From positions 26,633 through 90,632 of the forward strand of contig JBMOJB010000001.1 of NCBI GenBank assembly GCA_049316985.1: DNA of 64,000 nucleotides, given 5' to 3'. This DNA comes from CANHEE01 sp049316985. GTDB lineage: Bacteria; Bacteroidota; Bacteroidia; Chitinophagales; Saprospiraceae. The translations under genes and the position numbers were made by a program. Below are positions 16,266-24,961 of this stretch, in pieces (position 1 is the stretch's first letter; each line of letters opens with the position of its first letter). Below the pieces are notes generated by a model, which was not told where the DNA came from, did no database searches, and was given only the letters and a program-made list of their open reading frames with translations.

Positions 16266-16616
16266 ATGGATGCTATTCAGTTTGTACAACAAGAAATGTT
16301 GACTAAACCCAATTTTCCAGCTTTCAAAGCAGGAGATAATGTTGTTGTAAATTATAAAATTACTGAGGGAGATAAAACTCGTATTCAGGCCTTCAGAGGT
16401 GATGTTATCCAAATCGCAGGTCATGGTTTAGGCAAGACTTTTACAGTGCGCAAAATTTCAAATAGTGTTGGTGTAGAGCGTATCTTTCCAATGGCTTCTC
16501 CTAACATTGATAGCATTGAAGTGACGAAACATGGTAAAGTTCGCCGTGCTCGTTTGTTCTATCTTCGTGCACTTGTAGGTAAGAAAGCGAGAATCAAGGA
16601 ATTAAAAACCAGATAA
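16266..16616 (+). CDS. rplS: 50S ribosomal protein L19
   Basis: 116 residues, the expected length. 'FKAGDNVVVNYKITEGDKTRIQAFRGDVIQIAG' and 'FTVRKISNSVGVERIFPMASPNIDSIEV' followed by 'KVRRARLFYLR' define bL19, which sits at the 30S-50S interface. It is a single-gene transcript with its own promoter and terminator, not joined to trmD/rimM/rpsP as in Proteobacteria. The leader is short and I see no obvious autoregulatory structure. Confidence 0.98.
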   Translation: MDAIQFVQQEMLTKPNFPAFKAGDNVVVNYKITEGDKTRIQAFRGDVIQIAGHGLGKTFTVRKISNSVGVERIFPMASPNIDSIEVTKHGKVRRARLFYLRALVGKKARIKELKTR

Positions 16617-16652
16617 TTTTGCGCTATTATTAGTGCATTATATAATAGGTCG

Positions 16653-16690
16653 GCCCGAATTTTGTTCAGAAACAAAATTCGGGCTTTTTT
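16653..16690 (+). terminator. Rho-independent terminator of rplS
   Basis: A perfect 14-bp stem (16653-16666 with 16671-16684, GCCCGAATTTTGTT and its complement) with loop CAGA and six Ts. Confidence 0.95.
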
Positions 16691-16822
16691 GCGTTGAGCT
16701 GAAGCTTAAATATGTTGTGAAAATCACACAAATATGACAAGCTGTGTCAACTAAGTACTTTATTTTTACGTTTTCTATGTGAGTGGTACATTTTATCGTC
16801 AAAAAACCATTTTCCAATTTAT

Positions 16823-17569
16823 ATGAAAAGAATAGCAATTATATTTATATTGGTCTCACCGTTTATATTTAGTCAATGCGGTGACAAGTCAGTCGAGAAT
16901 GGCTATCTAAAACTAAAATTTATTCCCACTTACAAGGGCAAAGTTGTTTCGATGTATGAATCCGTCAATAACAAAGATGGTTTTCCGATGAGATTCAAGC
17001 GACTTTCTTTTTTTACACAGGTCCTGGATGGTCAAGCCACTTTGAAAGGCAGTGATGACATTGTAAGTATGATAGATTTTTCTAATCTTACTGACAAGGC
17101 AAAAGCGGAGTCAGGAGTTAGTGCAGAATTTGCAATGAAACAAGGAGAATATTCCGGTGTCAATCTCGGCATAGGAATTCCTGCAGGTATCAATAAAAAA
17201 GTACCTAGCGATTTTCCATCATCCAGTCCATTGAGTGAGGAGAATAATTATTGGGATTCGTGGAAAAGTTATATTTTCACCAAGACGGAAGGGGCTTTGG
17301 ATACCTTAAATAATGGAGTTTATAATTTGCAATTCAGTTATCATACAGGTATTGATGATTTGTATAGGACAGTAAACTTGCCCAAAAATATTAAAATTAT
17401 TGATGGGCAAACAACAGAGCTGATCATCGAGGTGGATATTAATGAGTTATTAGATGGAAAAAGTGGTGCTATTGATCCAAGAAAAAATCAAAATGCACAT
17501 AGCCTGAATAATAAGCCGATAGCACTGATTATTTCAAATAATTATCAAACTGCCTTGAAAGTAAAATGA
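16823..17569 (+). CDS. MbnP-like copper-binding protein
   Basis: 248 residues with a signal peptide and Cys19 in 'FSQCG', so it may be a lipoprotein with an imperfect lipobox. The layout fits the MbnP family: 'LKLKFIPTYKGK', 'FKRLSFFTQV', 'YSGVNLGIGIP', 'YWDSWKSYIFTKTEG' and 'YNLQFSYHTG'. Its only two tryptophans are Trp144 and Trp147, both in the YWxSW segment; in characterised MbnP the partner MbnH converts a conserved Trp to kynurenine to build a high-affinity copper site. His174 in 'FSYHTG' is a possible ligand. The stop overlaps the start of the peroxidase gene by four bases, so the pair is translationally coupled. Copper binding is inferred from family and context. Confidence 0.8.
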   Translation: MKRIAIIFILVSPFIFSQCGDKSVENGYLKLKFIPTYKGKVVSMYESVNNKDGFPMRFKRLSFFTQVLDGQATLKGSDDIVSMIDFSNLTDKAKAESGVSAEFAMKQGEYSGVNLGIGIPAGINKKVPSDFPSSSPLSEENNYWDSWKSYIFTKTEGALDTLNNGVYNLQFSYHTGIDDLYRTVNLPKNIKIIDGQTTELIIEVDINELLDGKSGAIDPRKNQNAHSLNNKPIALIISNNYQTALKVK

Positions 17570-18651
17570 AAAAATTCTCCATCGCAGGACTGTTACTAGT
17601 AAATTTACTGAGTTGTGGCCCCAAAGAAGATCAAGGGGACCTCAGCCAGATTAATTATGCTCCAACCAGTTATCAAATAGAGATTCCGAAAGGTTGGCCG
17701 CAGATTGATTTCCCTAAAGACAATCCAATGACTGTTGAAGGAATTGAGTTGGGCAGAAGGCTGTTTTACGACCCGGTGTTGTCCGTTGACAGCACAATTT
17801 CATGTTCTTCTTGCCATCATTTGCAGGGAGCGTTTACAGATAATGTCGCTGTAAGTACGGGCGTTAAGGGAAGGGTAGGCCGGCGCAGTTCAATGCCATT
17901 GATCAACATGGCTTTTATGAATAAAGGTTTGTTTTGGGATGGACGTGCCTTGTCTCTTGAACAACAAGCAGGAATACCTGTTGAGGATCATTTGGAAATG
18001 GATGAAAACTGGCCAATGGCCGAGCGCAAATTGCAACGAAATACCAGGTATCCGGAATTATTCAGAAAGGCTTTTGGCATTCAAAATAAAAAAGAAATAA
18101 GTAAAGATCTGGCCACCAAAGCTATTGCGCAGTTCGAACGTTCAATAATCAGCAAAGATTCAAAATACGACAAAGTACTTCAAGGTGTCGCAGGTTATAG
18201 TTTTTCCGACGATGAGCAAATTGGTTATGAGATGTTCTTTAATATTTCGACAAGTCTTCCCGATGCACAATGCGGTCATTGTCACACCGGTGCCTTGCTG
18301 ACCACTAATCAATACCTCAACAACGGTATACAAGCAGCCAACACGCTTTCCGAATTTGTTGATCTTGGGCATGGAACGGTGACTGGAAATGCTTTTGACA
18401 ATGGGAAAATGCGTGTTCCTACGGTCAGAAATATGGGCTTTTCGGCGCCTTACATGCACAACGGCAGCTTAAAGACTGAAGAAGATGTAGTGAATCACTA
18501 CAATACGGGAGGAAAGTACTCGCCTAATCTTGATCCTTTGATACAACAAGTTAAATTGAATAATATCCAGAAAAAGCAATTGCTCGCTTTTCTAAAGACA
18601 TTGAACGATTCTACTTACATAAATAACCCTGCCTACCGATCTCCTTTTTAG
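17566..18651 (+). CDS. MbnH/MauG-type di-haem cytochrome c peroxidase
   Basis: 361 residues with lipobox 'LLSC' (Cys17), so probably a periplasmic lipoprotein. Two haem c sites are visible: Cys80-Ser-Ser-Cys83-His84 and Cys236-Gly-His-Cys239-His240. Family motifs 'LGRRLFYDPVLS', 'ISCSSCHHLQGAFTDN', 'FWDGRALSLEQQA', 'MRVPTVRNMGFSAPYMHNG' and 'VVNHYNTGG' place it in the CCP/MauG superfamily. Coupling to the MbnP-like gene (four-base overlap) points to the MbnH subgroup, which oxidises a Trp of MbnP through a high-valent di-haem state instead of simply detoxifying peroxide. No haem-delivery genes are adjacent. Confidence 0.88.
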   Translation: MKKFSIAGLLLVNLLSCGPKEDQGDLSQINYAPTSYQIEIPKGWPQIDFPKDNPMTVEGIELGRRLFYDPVLSVDSTISCSSCHHLQGAFTDNVAVSTGVKGRVGRRSSMPLINMAFMNKGLFWDGRALSLEQQAGIPVEDHLEMDENWPMAERKLQRNTRYPELFRKAFGIQNKKEISKDLATKAIAQFERSIISKDSKYDKVLQGVAGYSFSDDEQIGYEMFFNISTSLPDAQCGHCHTGALLTTNQYLNNGIQAANTLSEFVDLGHGTVTGNAFDNGKMRVPTVRNMGFSAPYMHNGSLKTEEDVVNHYNTGGKYSPNLDPLIQQVKLNNIQKKQLLAFLKTLNDSTYINNPAYRSPF

Positions 18652-18655
18652 TAGT

Positions 18656-18686
18656 TTTGACATTCTGCAGAAAAGCATTAACTTTG
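18656..18686 (+). promoter_or_regulatory. Promoter of HYC_CC_PP-like gene, near-leaderless
   Basis: TTTG (18656-18659), 19 bases, TAACTTTG (18679-18686) is a near-perfect promoter. The ATG at 18694 begins only seven bases after the -7 box, so the transcript would be leaderless or carry a leader of one to three bases. Confidence 0.75.
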
Positions 18687-18693
18687 CAGTGTA

Positions 18694-19188
18694 ATGATAA
18701 ACCGATATCGTAAAATTATAGTAGTACTTCTGCTTGCCAATATCTTGTTTGCAAATATTGGCCTCAGTGTGAATTGGATGTATTGCTATTGCAAAGGGAG
18801 TATGCAAGTCTCTCTTTTTGCGATTGATGACGGGTGTAAAGATCTTGAAGATCGCTCATCAGCATGCTGTATTAATAACTCAGCAGAAAAGAGCCTCATA
18901 ACAGAAAAATCATGTTGCAGTAAATTTGAAAAATACCGTACTGCGAAAAAACCTTGTACAAAAAAAGGGACGAAATACTTCAAGGCAGATCTAAAGTTTT
19001 TTCCAGCCGAAGATTCTTTTAAAAAGCATAGTGCATTTGAATTTGCGCAATCTTCTACAATTCCTGTATTTGCAGACTGGAGCACATCTCTAATACGATT
19101 TTCACCTTCTATTATATACGGCAAATCTCCGCCACCCCGACAAGGAGGCAGAAGTCTCCTTATTTCTATCCAAAATTTTCGCTGTTAG
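18694..19188 (+). CDS. HYC_CC_PP-like cysteine-rich exported protein
   Basis: 164 residues with an N-terminal membrane or signal segment ('IIVVLLLANILFANIGLSV'). After it come a Tyr/Cys cluster 'WMYCYCKGSMQVSLF', then 'ACC', 'SCCSKFEKY' and a late 'SPPPRQGG'. This order (aromatic-Y-C, then CC, then PP) is the pattern for which the HYC_CC_PP family is named; here the first His is replaced. Such proteins accompany TonB receptors and HMA proteins in Bacteroidota copper loci (from memory). The many Cys residues fit metal handling or disulfides. It has its own promoter and precedes the receptor by 154 bases. Confidence 0.6.
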   Translation: MINRYRKIIVVLLLANILFANIGLSVNWMYCYCKGSMQVSLFAIDDGCKDLEDRSSACCINNSAEKSLITEKSCCSKFEKYRTAKKPCTKKGTKYFKADLKFFPAEDSFKKHSAFEFAQSSTIPVFADWSTSLIRFSPSIIYGKSPPPRQGGRSLLISIQNFRC

Positions 19189-19315
19189 TTTATATTGCTT
19201 GCATTTATTTTTGATAATCAATTGATTATTAGGAATAAAAACTATTTTACCCGAACAGCTATTCTATCAATACTGGTTTTTCGGTAAATAATTATTAAGC
19301 AATTGCCTCGAATTT

Positions 19316-19323
19316 TATTTTTG
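19316..19323 (+). promoter_or_regulatory. -7 box before receptor-HMA gene
   Basis: TATTTTTG matches TAnnTTTG, 19 bases before the ATG at 19343. No clear -33 TTTG is visible, so this promoter may need an activator or be secondary to read-through from the upstream gene. Confidence 0.45.
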
Positions 19324-19342
19324 GGCATCAAAAATTTGACTA

Positions 19343-21868
19343 ATGAGAAATTTATTTTTTGTACTTATATGTATTTTATCAGTGCAACTTTCATGGGCAC
19401 AGCATGCGGTAGTTACCGGATTTGTAAGCAACGAAAAAGAGGAAAGACTCCCATATGCTACGCTTCAATGGCAGAACAGCATCGTTTATGCGACTGCAGA
19501 TAGCAGTGGGAATTTTACCATCAAAGCCAGAAAAAAATTAGATACTTTGGTGGTCACTTATACCGGGCACAAGCCTGCTAAAGTAGCAGTAGAACCCCAT
19601 GAAAAAATGCTTTGGATTGTGTTGGCAGGCGTAAAGGAGCTCGAAGCATTCACTTTAAAAGAAGCCCGTCCGGACAATTTTGTTTCAACACTCGATAGCA
19701 GGCATGTAGAACAAATCACTTCTTGCGAGTTGCGTAAGGCACCTTGCTGCAATCTGGCAGGGAGTTTCGAAACCAACAATTCTGTTGATGTCAATTATGG
19801 GAATGCTGTCACAGGAGCGACTGAGATTCAAATGCTGGGACTGCGTGGTATCTACACCCAAATGACCATACAAAAAAGACCCGCTTTCTATGGTCTGGGT
19901 TATCCTTTTGCGCTTGAATTTTATCCCGGCACTTGGTTGGATGGAATTTCCATTTCAAAAGGTGCAAGTTCAGTCGAACAGGGTGCACAATCACTGACAG
20001 GGCAAATCAATGTAAATATGCTTAAACCATCTGAGGATAAAGCTGTATTTGTGAATCTGTATCAAAATACGCTCAATACTTTTGAGGCAAATCTTCATCT
20101 TAATAAAAAAATCAATCCAGAGTGGAGTGTGGGCACCTATCTTCACTATGATAACATGCAAAATGTACAAGACCATGACAAAGATGGATTTGCTAATATG
20201 CCTCAGAAAAGACAGTTGAACGGTCAGATTCGATTATTACACCAAGGCAAAACATGGTACAACCAAAATACCATACACCTACTTAGAGACAATCGAAGCG
20301 GAGGACAAATTGTCGACAAATCACTCGTAAATCCATGGTCGGTAAAACAAGAAATCAACAGAGTTGATTTTTCGGGAAGTCTGGGTTATCTGGGTTTTGA
20401 TAAAATTTACAATAGCCTGGCAGTAATATATGGGGCTACCCATCACACGACTGATGAAGCGTATGGCAACAACACTCACGTAGGGACCCAGAACAGCTAT
20501 TATGCCAATGCTATTTTTGCTACCATTATTAAGAATACCAACAATCGTTTAAACCTGGGAAGTAGCTTGCAGTATGATATCTTTAAAGAGAAAGTGAATG
20601 ATGTGACATTGGATAGAAAAGACATCATGCCGGGTGTTTACGCAGAATACAGCTACAACCATCCGAAGGCAGGCACCGCGATTAACGACTGGGGTTTGAT
20701 ATTGGGCTTGCGAAATGACTATCACAATCGTTTTGGCAATTTCGTAGTGCCAAGAATGAATGTAAAATATAATTTTAATGAAAATCATATCCTTCGGGCA
20801 TCAGCGGGAAGGGGATGGCGTGTAGCTAATATTATTCCGGAGAACCTGAATGTATTGGCTTCAAATCGACAGGTAAACATATCAAATGATCTAAAGCCGG
20901 AAGACGGATGGAATGTCGGAGTGAATTATTCCGGCACTTTCGAAATCAATGAACGCAAAGCTTCTTTTAATGCGGATGTCTATCGCACACAGTTTGTCAA
21001 TCAGATTATTGTCGATCAGGATCGTGATTTTAAGAGTGTTTCATTTTATAACTTAGATGGCAGCTCCTATTCAAATAGTATCATGGGCGTTTTTACTTAC
21101 AATGTATTTAACAATTTTGATGCAAAGATCGGATATAAATATAATGATGTAAAAACAACGATTAATCAACAATTGACAAGAATGCCAATGATACCGACAA
21201 ATCGCTGGTTGCTAACTTTGGATTACAAAACGAACGATCAGAATTGGTTGTTTCATGGCACCATGCATTATGTAGGTCAGCAAAGATTGCCGTCCTTGCA
21301 AGGTTTACCTGATCAATACCTGCCGCATCACTATACGGGCAAATCATCTCCTTATATTAATATAAATGCACAGATCACCAGAAAATTGGGCAGATGGGAA
21401 GTCTACGCAGGCGGAGAAAATCTGACGAATTATACACAGCATTCACCTATTATTGCTTACAACGAGCCTTACAGCAATTTCTTCAACGCATCGCAGATCT
21501 GGGGTCCATTGATGGGAATTCGAGGTTTTGTAGGTTTGCGTTTCAGTATTGATCAGGACGGAAAAGAACAAATAAAGTCACAAAAATTGAGCAAGCATCC
21601 GAAAGTAATCGATCTTTCTTTTGAAGTGAAGGGAGATTGCGGAATGTGTAAGACGCGAATTGAGAAAACGGCACTGGAGACCGGAGCAATAGAAGCTATT
21701 TGGAGTTCAGAAATCCACATCTTACAGGTAAAATTTGATGAAAAATCAATCTCCAGAGAAGATATACAAGCAGCAATCGCCAAAGCCGGACACGATGCGG
21801 GAATATTTCGTGCAGACAATAAAACCTATGAAGCTTTGCCTGCTTGCTGTCATTATAAGAGAGACTAA
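19343..21868 (+). CDS. TonB-dependent receptor with C-terminal heavy-metal (HMA) domain
   Basis: 841 residues. Order: signal peptide (to about 20, 'LSWAQH'), a CarboxypepD_reg-like beta-sandwich (about 22-95), a plug with 'ATEIQMLGLRGIYTQMTIQKRPAFYG' and 'ISISKGASSVEQGAQSLTGQINVNM', a long 22-strand-type barrel, and from about residue 751 an HMA domain: 'VIDLSFEVKGDCGMCKTRIEK' with Cys766-x-x-Cys769, then a tail 'ALPACCHYKRD' with Cys835-Cys836-His837. Barrel C-termini face the periplasm, so the HMA domain should sit there. HMA domains bind Cu(I) or other soft metals and are normally separate small proteins or part of P-type ATPases. With the MbnP/MbnH and HYC_CC_PP genes just upstream, metal (copper) uptake or sensing is the likely role. 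Substrate unproven. Confidence 0.9.
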   Translation: MRNLFFVLICILSVQLSWAQHAVVTGFVSNEKEERLPYATLQWQNSIVYATADSSGNFTIKARKKLDTLVVTYTGHKPAKVAVEPHEKMLWIVLAGVKELEAFTLKEARPDNFVSTLDSRHVEQITSCELRKAPCCNLAGSFETNNSVDVNYGNAVTGATEIQMLGLRGIYTQMTIQKRPAFYGLGYPFALEFYPGTWLDGISISKGASSVEQGAQSLTGQINVNMLKPSEDKAVFVNLYQNTLNTFEANLHLNKKINPEWSVGTYLHYDNMQNVQDHDKDGFANMPQKRQLNGQIRLLHQGKTWYNQNTIHLLRDNRSGGQIVDKSLVNPWSVKQEINRVDFSGSLGYLGFDKIYNSLAVIYGATHHTTDEAYGNNTHVGTQNSYYANAIFATIIKNTNNRLNLGSSLQYDIFKEKVNDVTLDRKDIMPGVYAEYSYNHPKAGTAINDWGLILGLRNDYHNRFGNFVVPRMNVKYNFNENHILRASAGRGWRVANIIPENLNVLASNRQVNISNDLKPEDGWNVGVNYSGTFEINERKASFNADVYRTQFVNQIIVDQDRDFKSVSFYNLDGSSYSNSIMGVFTYNVFNNFDAKIGYKYNDVKTTINQQLTRMPMIPTNRWLLTLDYKTNDQNWLFHGTMHYVGQQRLPSLQGLPDQYLPHHYTGKSSPYININAQITRKLGRWEVYAGGENLTNYTQHSPIIAYNEPYSNFFNASQIWGPLMGIRGFVGLRFSIDQDGKEQIKSQKLSKHPKVIDLSFEVKGDCGMCKTRIEKTALETGAIEAIWSSEIHILQVKFDEKSISREDIQAAIAKAGHDAGIFRADNKTYEALPACCHYKRD

Positions 21869-21873
21869 ATAGA

Positions 21874-21912
21874 AATTACGAATTACGAATTACGAATTAC
21901 GAATTACGAATT
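21874..21912. repeat. Tandem heptamer AATTACG, five copies
   Basis: Five AATTACG units plus a partial unit begin five bases after the receptor stop codon. This is the longest of the three arrays of this heptamer in the window. Confidence 0.9.
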
Positions 21913-22014
21913 GTCTACCTTCGGTAGTTTAGAAATTAGTCAGCAAAAATTGATCTTTGATCGCTAAATTTGTCAGTTTTGGTTCTCAAATGTTGTTTTA
22001 ATTACTGAGTTATT

Positions 22015-23349
22015 ATGAACAATAAACTCTTGGCAATCCTGGTGATTTGGGCACTGGGATTGCTTTTTTTAACATTTTTTGTAAGTCGTGCTGATTTCGA
22101 GCTTGTTATCGCTGCAAGTGCTATTGTTTTTGCAGCCTATTATTTGCTGTTAAGCCAATTTCAACTCACCGAACGGATTGTCTTTTGGCTGCTTTTCGCG
22201 GGCATCGCCATGCGTTTTATTTCCATATTTGCTTTTCCTTTCTTTTCTGACGACATCTATAGATTCTGGTGGGACGGAAAACTTTTGAATTCAGGCAGTT
22301 CACCTTTTGAGCATATTCCGAGATATTATATTGAGAATGGCATATTTACGGAACAGTTTGATATAGAAGTATTCCAAAAGTTAAATTCGCCCGACTACTA
22401 TTCTGTATATCCTCCTGTTTGTCAGTTGGTTTTTGCCGTAGCATATTGGTTTTTCCCGAAAAGTATCTATGGAACTGCGGTATTTATTAAATTCATTTTG
22501 TTTTGCTTTGAACTTGGAACCTTGTATTATTTGAAGCAATTGGGAGTGAAGGCGAAGGGTTTACTGATATATGCATTGAATCCTTTGATTATCATTGAAT
22601 TATGTGGAAATGCCCATTTTGAAGCAGCGATGATTTTCTTTTTAGCCGCGTCATTGTATTGTTTGAACATTAGAAAAATAGTTGCCGCTCAACCCAAGGT
22701 TTTGCTATCCTCTTTTTTTCTGGCTTTGTCAATATCGTCAAAATTGCTTTCGTTACTTTTTTTGCCATTTTTGATGAAGGGTTTAGGCTGGAAAAACGGA
22801 TTGTGTTATGGCTTGTCCGTTGGAGTCTTTTCTATTTTGTTTTTTTCTCCTTATTACGACCTGAATTTTATTGAGCATTTTACTTCAAGTGTAGCGCTTT
22901 ATTTCCAGCGTTTCGAGTTTAATGCGTCCGTCTATTACTTATTCAAGCTTGCAGGCAATGCAGCGTATGGATACACTCCGGTGCTGTTGATTTCAAGGCT
23001 AAGTGGTATCTTACTCGGTGTATTTTTTATCTATTTGTTTTTCGGGAAAAAAGATTTTTTCATTCAGGCTTTTTTCTTTTTCACTTGTTACCTGATCTTA
23101 CAAAGGGCGGTTCATCCCTGGTATTTGAGCACGCTGCTGTTCTTGTCTATATTTGTCCCTTGGCGATTTGCGATGATATGGACGGGTTTGATTTTGTTGT
23201 CGTATAGTCACTATCTGGACAATTTTTATCAGGAAAAATATAATTGGGTACTTATAGAGTATTTGTTTTTATTTGGATTTATGTTTTATGAATACCTGAT
23301 AGCCAAGCGACAATCTAAACTGGAAAGTGCATCCTCGCATGCTAATTGA
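22015..23349 (+). CDS. GT-C fold polyprenol-dependent glycosyltransferase (mannosyltransferase-like)
   Basis: 444 residues, about 10-12 membrane helices. The first periplasmic loop contains 'FFSDDIYRFWWDGKLLNSGSSPF', with the acidic pair typical of GT-C enzymes, and 'YSVYPPVCQLVFA', the Y-P-P motif of the GT87/mannosyltransferase group. 'NPLIIIELCGNAHFEAAMIFF' and 'HPWYLSTLLFLS' are also characteristic. Such enzymes use polyprenyl-phosphate sugars on the outer face of the inner membrane. Acceptor unknown; possibly a surface glycan or glycoprotein. The gene stands alone with no clear promoter box in the 146 bases upstream. Confidence 0.82.
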   Translation: MNNKLLAILVIWALGLLFLTFFVSRADFELVIAASAIVFAAYYLLLSQFQLTERIVFWLLFAGIAMRFISIFAFPFFSDDIYRFWWDGKLLNSGSSPFEHIPRYYIENGIFTEQFDIEVFQKLNSPDYYSVYPPVCQLVFAVAYWFFPKSIYGTAVFIKFILFCFELGTLYYLKQLGVKAKGLLIYALNPLIIIELCGNAHFEAAMIFFLAASLYCLNIRKIVAAQPKVLLSSFFLALSISSKLLSLLFLPFLMKGLGWKNGLCYGLSVGVFSILFFSPYYDLNFIEHFTSSVALYFQRFEFNASVYYLFKLAGNAAYGYTPVLLISRLSGILLGVFFIYLFFGKKDFFIQAFFFFTCYLILQRAVHPWYLSTLLFLSIFVPWRFAMIWTGLILLSYSHYLDNFYQEKYNWVLIEYLFLFGFMFYEYLIAKRQSKLESASSHAN

Positions 23350-23510
23350 TAGCGAGTTGCCTGCACTTATTTACAGATGATTAACTTTTATTTTATCATA
23401 ATAGGTGAAAAACAAACGGAAGAAATGTATACTTTTAGTACAAAAAGTCGTTTTTAATCAGTATTTTATTCAATTTTGTCCAGACAAATTGCCAATCCAT
23501 AAATAACATA

Positions 23511-24959
23511 ATGCAAATTTCTAATGATCAGGTAAAAGTTGGTTTACTCGCAATTCTGGTAGCTATTATAAGTTCTATTGTCTCGGTAGGTTTCTATCGT
23601 TATTTTGAACAGAAAAACTACTGGAGTGGTCAGGATGCTAATTACGCCAAATATACCAAGTTTTACGATGCGATATTTTCTGGAAGAGACCAGAATGTTT
23701 TTCATTCTACTGCACCCACTGATTTTATTCGTGCGGCAGCAGTAACAACGCCAGCAGTTGTCAACATCAAATGTCTGAATAGCATGGACTTAACAACAGC
23801 CGTGTTTGATTCTAATTCTCCTTCCGCAACAGGTTCCGGTGTGGTGGTTTCACCGGATGGATATATCATCACCAATTTCCATGTGATTGAAGATGGAGGC
23901 GAACTCGAAGTCACGCTCAATGACAAAAGGAAATATATTGCAGAATTGGTTGGTTCGGACCCTTCAACTGATTTGGCACTATTGAAAATTGAAGCGCAAA
24001 ACTTGCAAGCTTTGGTGATTGGAAATTCTGATTCATTGCAAATCGGTGAATGGGTATTGGCCGTAGGGAATCCATTCGACTTAAATTCAACGGTTACAGC
24101 CGGAATTGTAAGTGCAAAAGCCAGAAATATTAATATTCTGGAGGAAGCGACTTCGATCGAGTCGTTTATTCAGACAGATGCTGCAGTGAATCCCGGTAAT
24201 AGCGGTGGCGCACTGGTCAACTCTAATGGAGAATTAGTAGGCATTACTTCTGCAATCATAACGTATTCTGGACAATATGAAGGCTATTCTTTCGCAATTC
24301 CTGTAAATCTTGTTCAAAAAGTCATGAAGGATATCAAAGAATTCGGAGTAGTTCAACGAGGTTTTTTGGGAATAAGTATCGATGACCTGAATGATAAAAT
24401 GGCAAAAGACCTTGGGCTGAGTTCGGCAGAAGGGATTTATATTCGCTCCATAACCCAAGGTGGTGCAGGTGACGAAGCCGGATTGCTGCCGGGAGACATA
24501 ATTGTCGGACTCAATAATACCAATGTGAAATCGGTACCTGAATTCCAGGAGCTCGTCGGGAGGATGCGGCCCGGGAATCAATTGAAATTGAGTTATTTTA
24601 GAAATGGAAAGAAAAATGAGGCCTTTGTGACCCTTCGTAACAAAAGTAATTCGACAGGTAATATTTCCTCCAAATCAGATATATTGCTGAAACGTTTGGG
24701 TATCGAGTTGAGAAACCTGAGTACTGATCAGCTTAAAAAGGCACCTAATGGGGGAGTTGTAGTGGTGAGTATCAAACAATTCAGTATCATCAGTGCTACC
24801 AACATGGAGCCGGGCTTTATTATTACTAAAATAAATGACAATAGGGTCGGAAGTGTTGAGCAAGCTATCGCAGTTTTGGAAAAGATGTCAGGCAAAGTCG
24901 TTGTAGAAGGAGTGTATGAAGGCTATGAAGGCGCTTATTTTTATACCTTCAGGATATAA
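23511..24959 (+). CDS. HtrA/DegP-like trypsin protease with PDZ domains
   Basis: 482 residues. One N-terminal membrane anchor (about 8-30) is followed by the protease domain with the triad His124 ('ITNFHVIE'), Asp154 ('STDLALLKI') and Ser231 ('AAVNPGNSGGALVN'). A PDZ domain lies at about 285-375 ('RGFLGISIDDLNDKMA', 'GDEAGLLPGDIIVGLNN'), and a second, weaker PDZ-like region at about 390-480 ('LLKRLGIELRNLS', 'MEPGFIITKINDNRVGS'). It should degrade or hold misfolded envelope proteins. It converges on the VWA gene with only two bases between stops. Confidence 0.95.
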   Translation: MQISNDQVKVGLLAILVAIISSIVSVGFYRYFEQKNYWSGQDANYAKYTKFYDAIFSGRDQNVFHSTAPTDFIRAAAVTTPAVVNIKCLNSMDLTTAVFDSNSPSATGSGVVVSPDGYIITNFHVIEDGGELEVTLNDKRKYIAELVGSDPSTDLALLKIEAQNLQALVIGNSDSLQIGEWVLAVGNPFDLNSTVTAGIVSAKARNINILEEATSIESFIQTDAAVNPGNSGGALVNSNGELVGITSAIITYSGQYEGYSFAIPVNLVQKVMKDIKEFGVVQRGFLGISIDDLNDKMAKDLGLSSAEGIYIRSITQGGAGDEAGLLPGDIIVGLNNTNVKSVPEFQELVGRMRPGNQLKLSYFRNGKKNEAFVTLRNKSNSTGNISSKSDILLKRLGIELRNLSTDQLKKAPNGGVVVVSIKQFSIISATNMEPGFIITKINDNRVGSVEQAIAVLEKMSGKVVVEGVYEGYEGAYFYTFRI

Positions 24960-24961
24960 AG

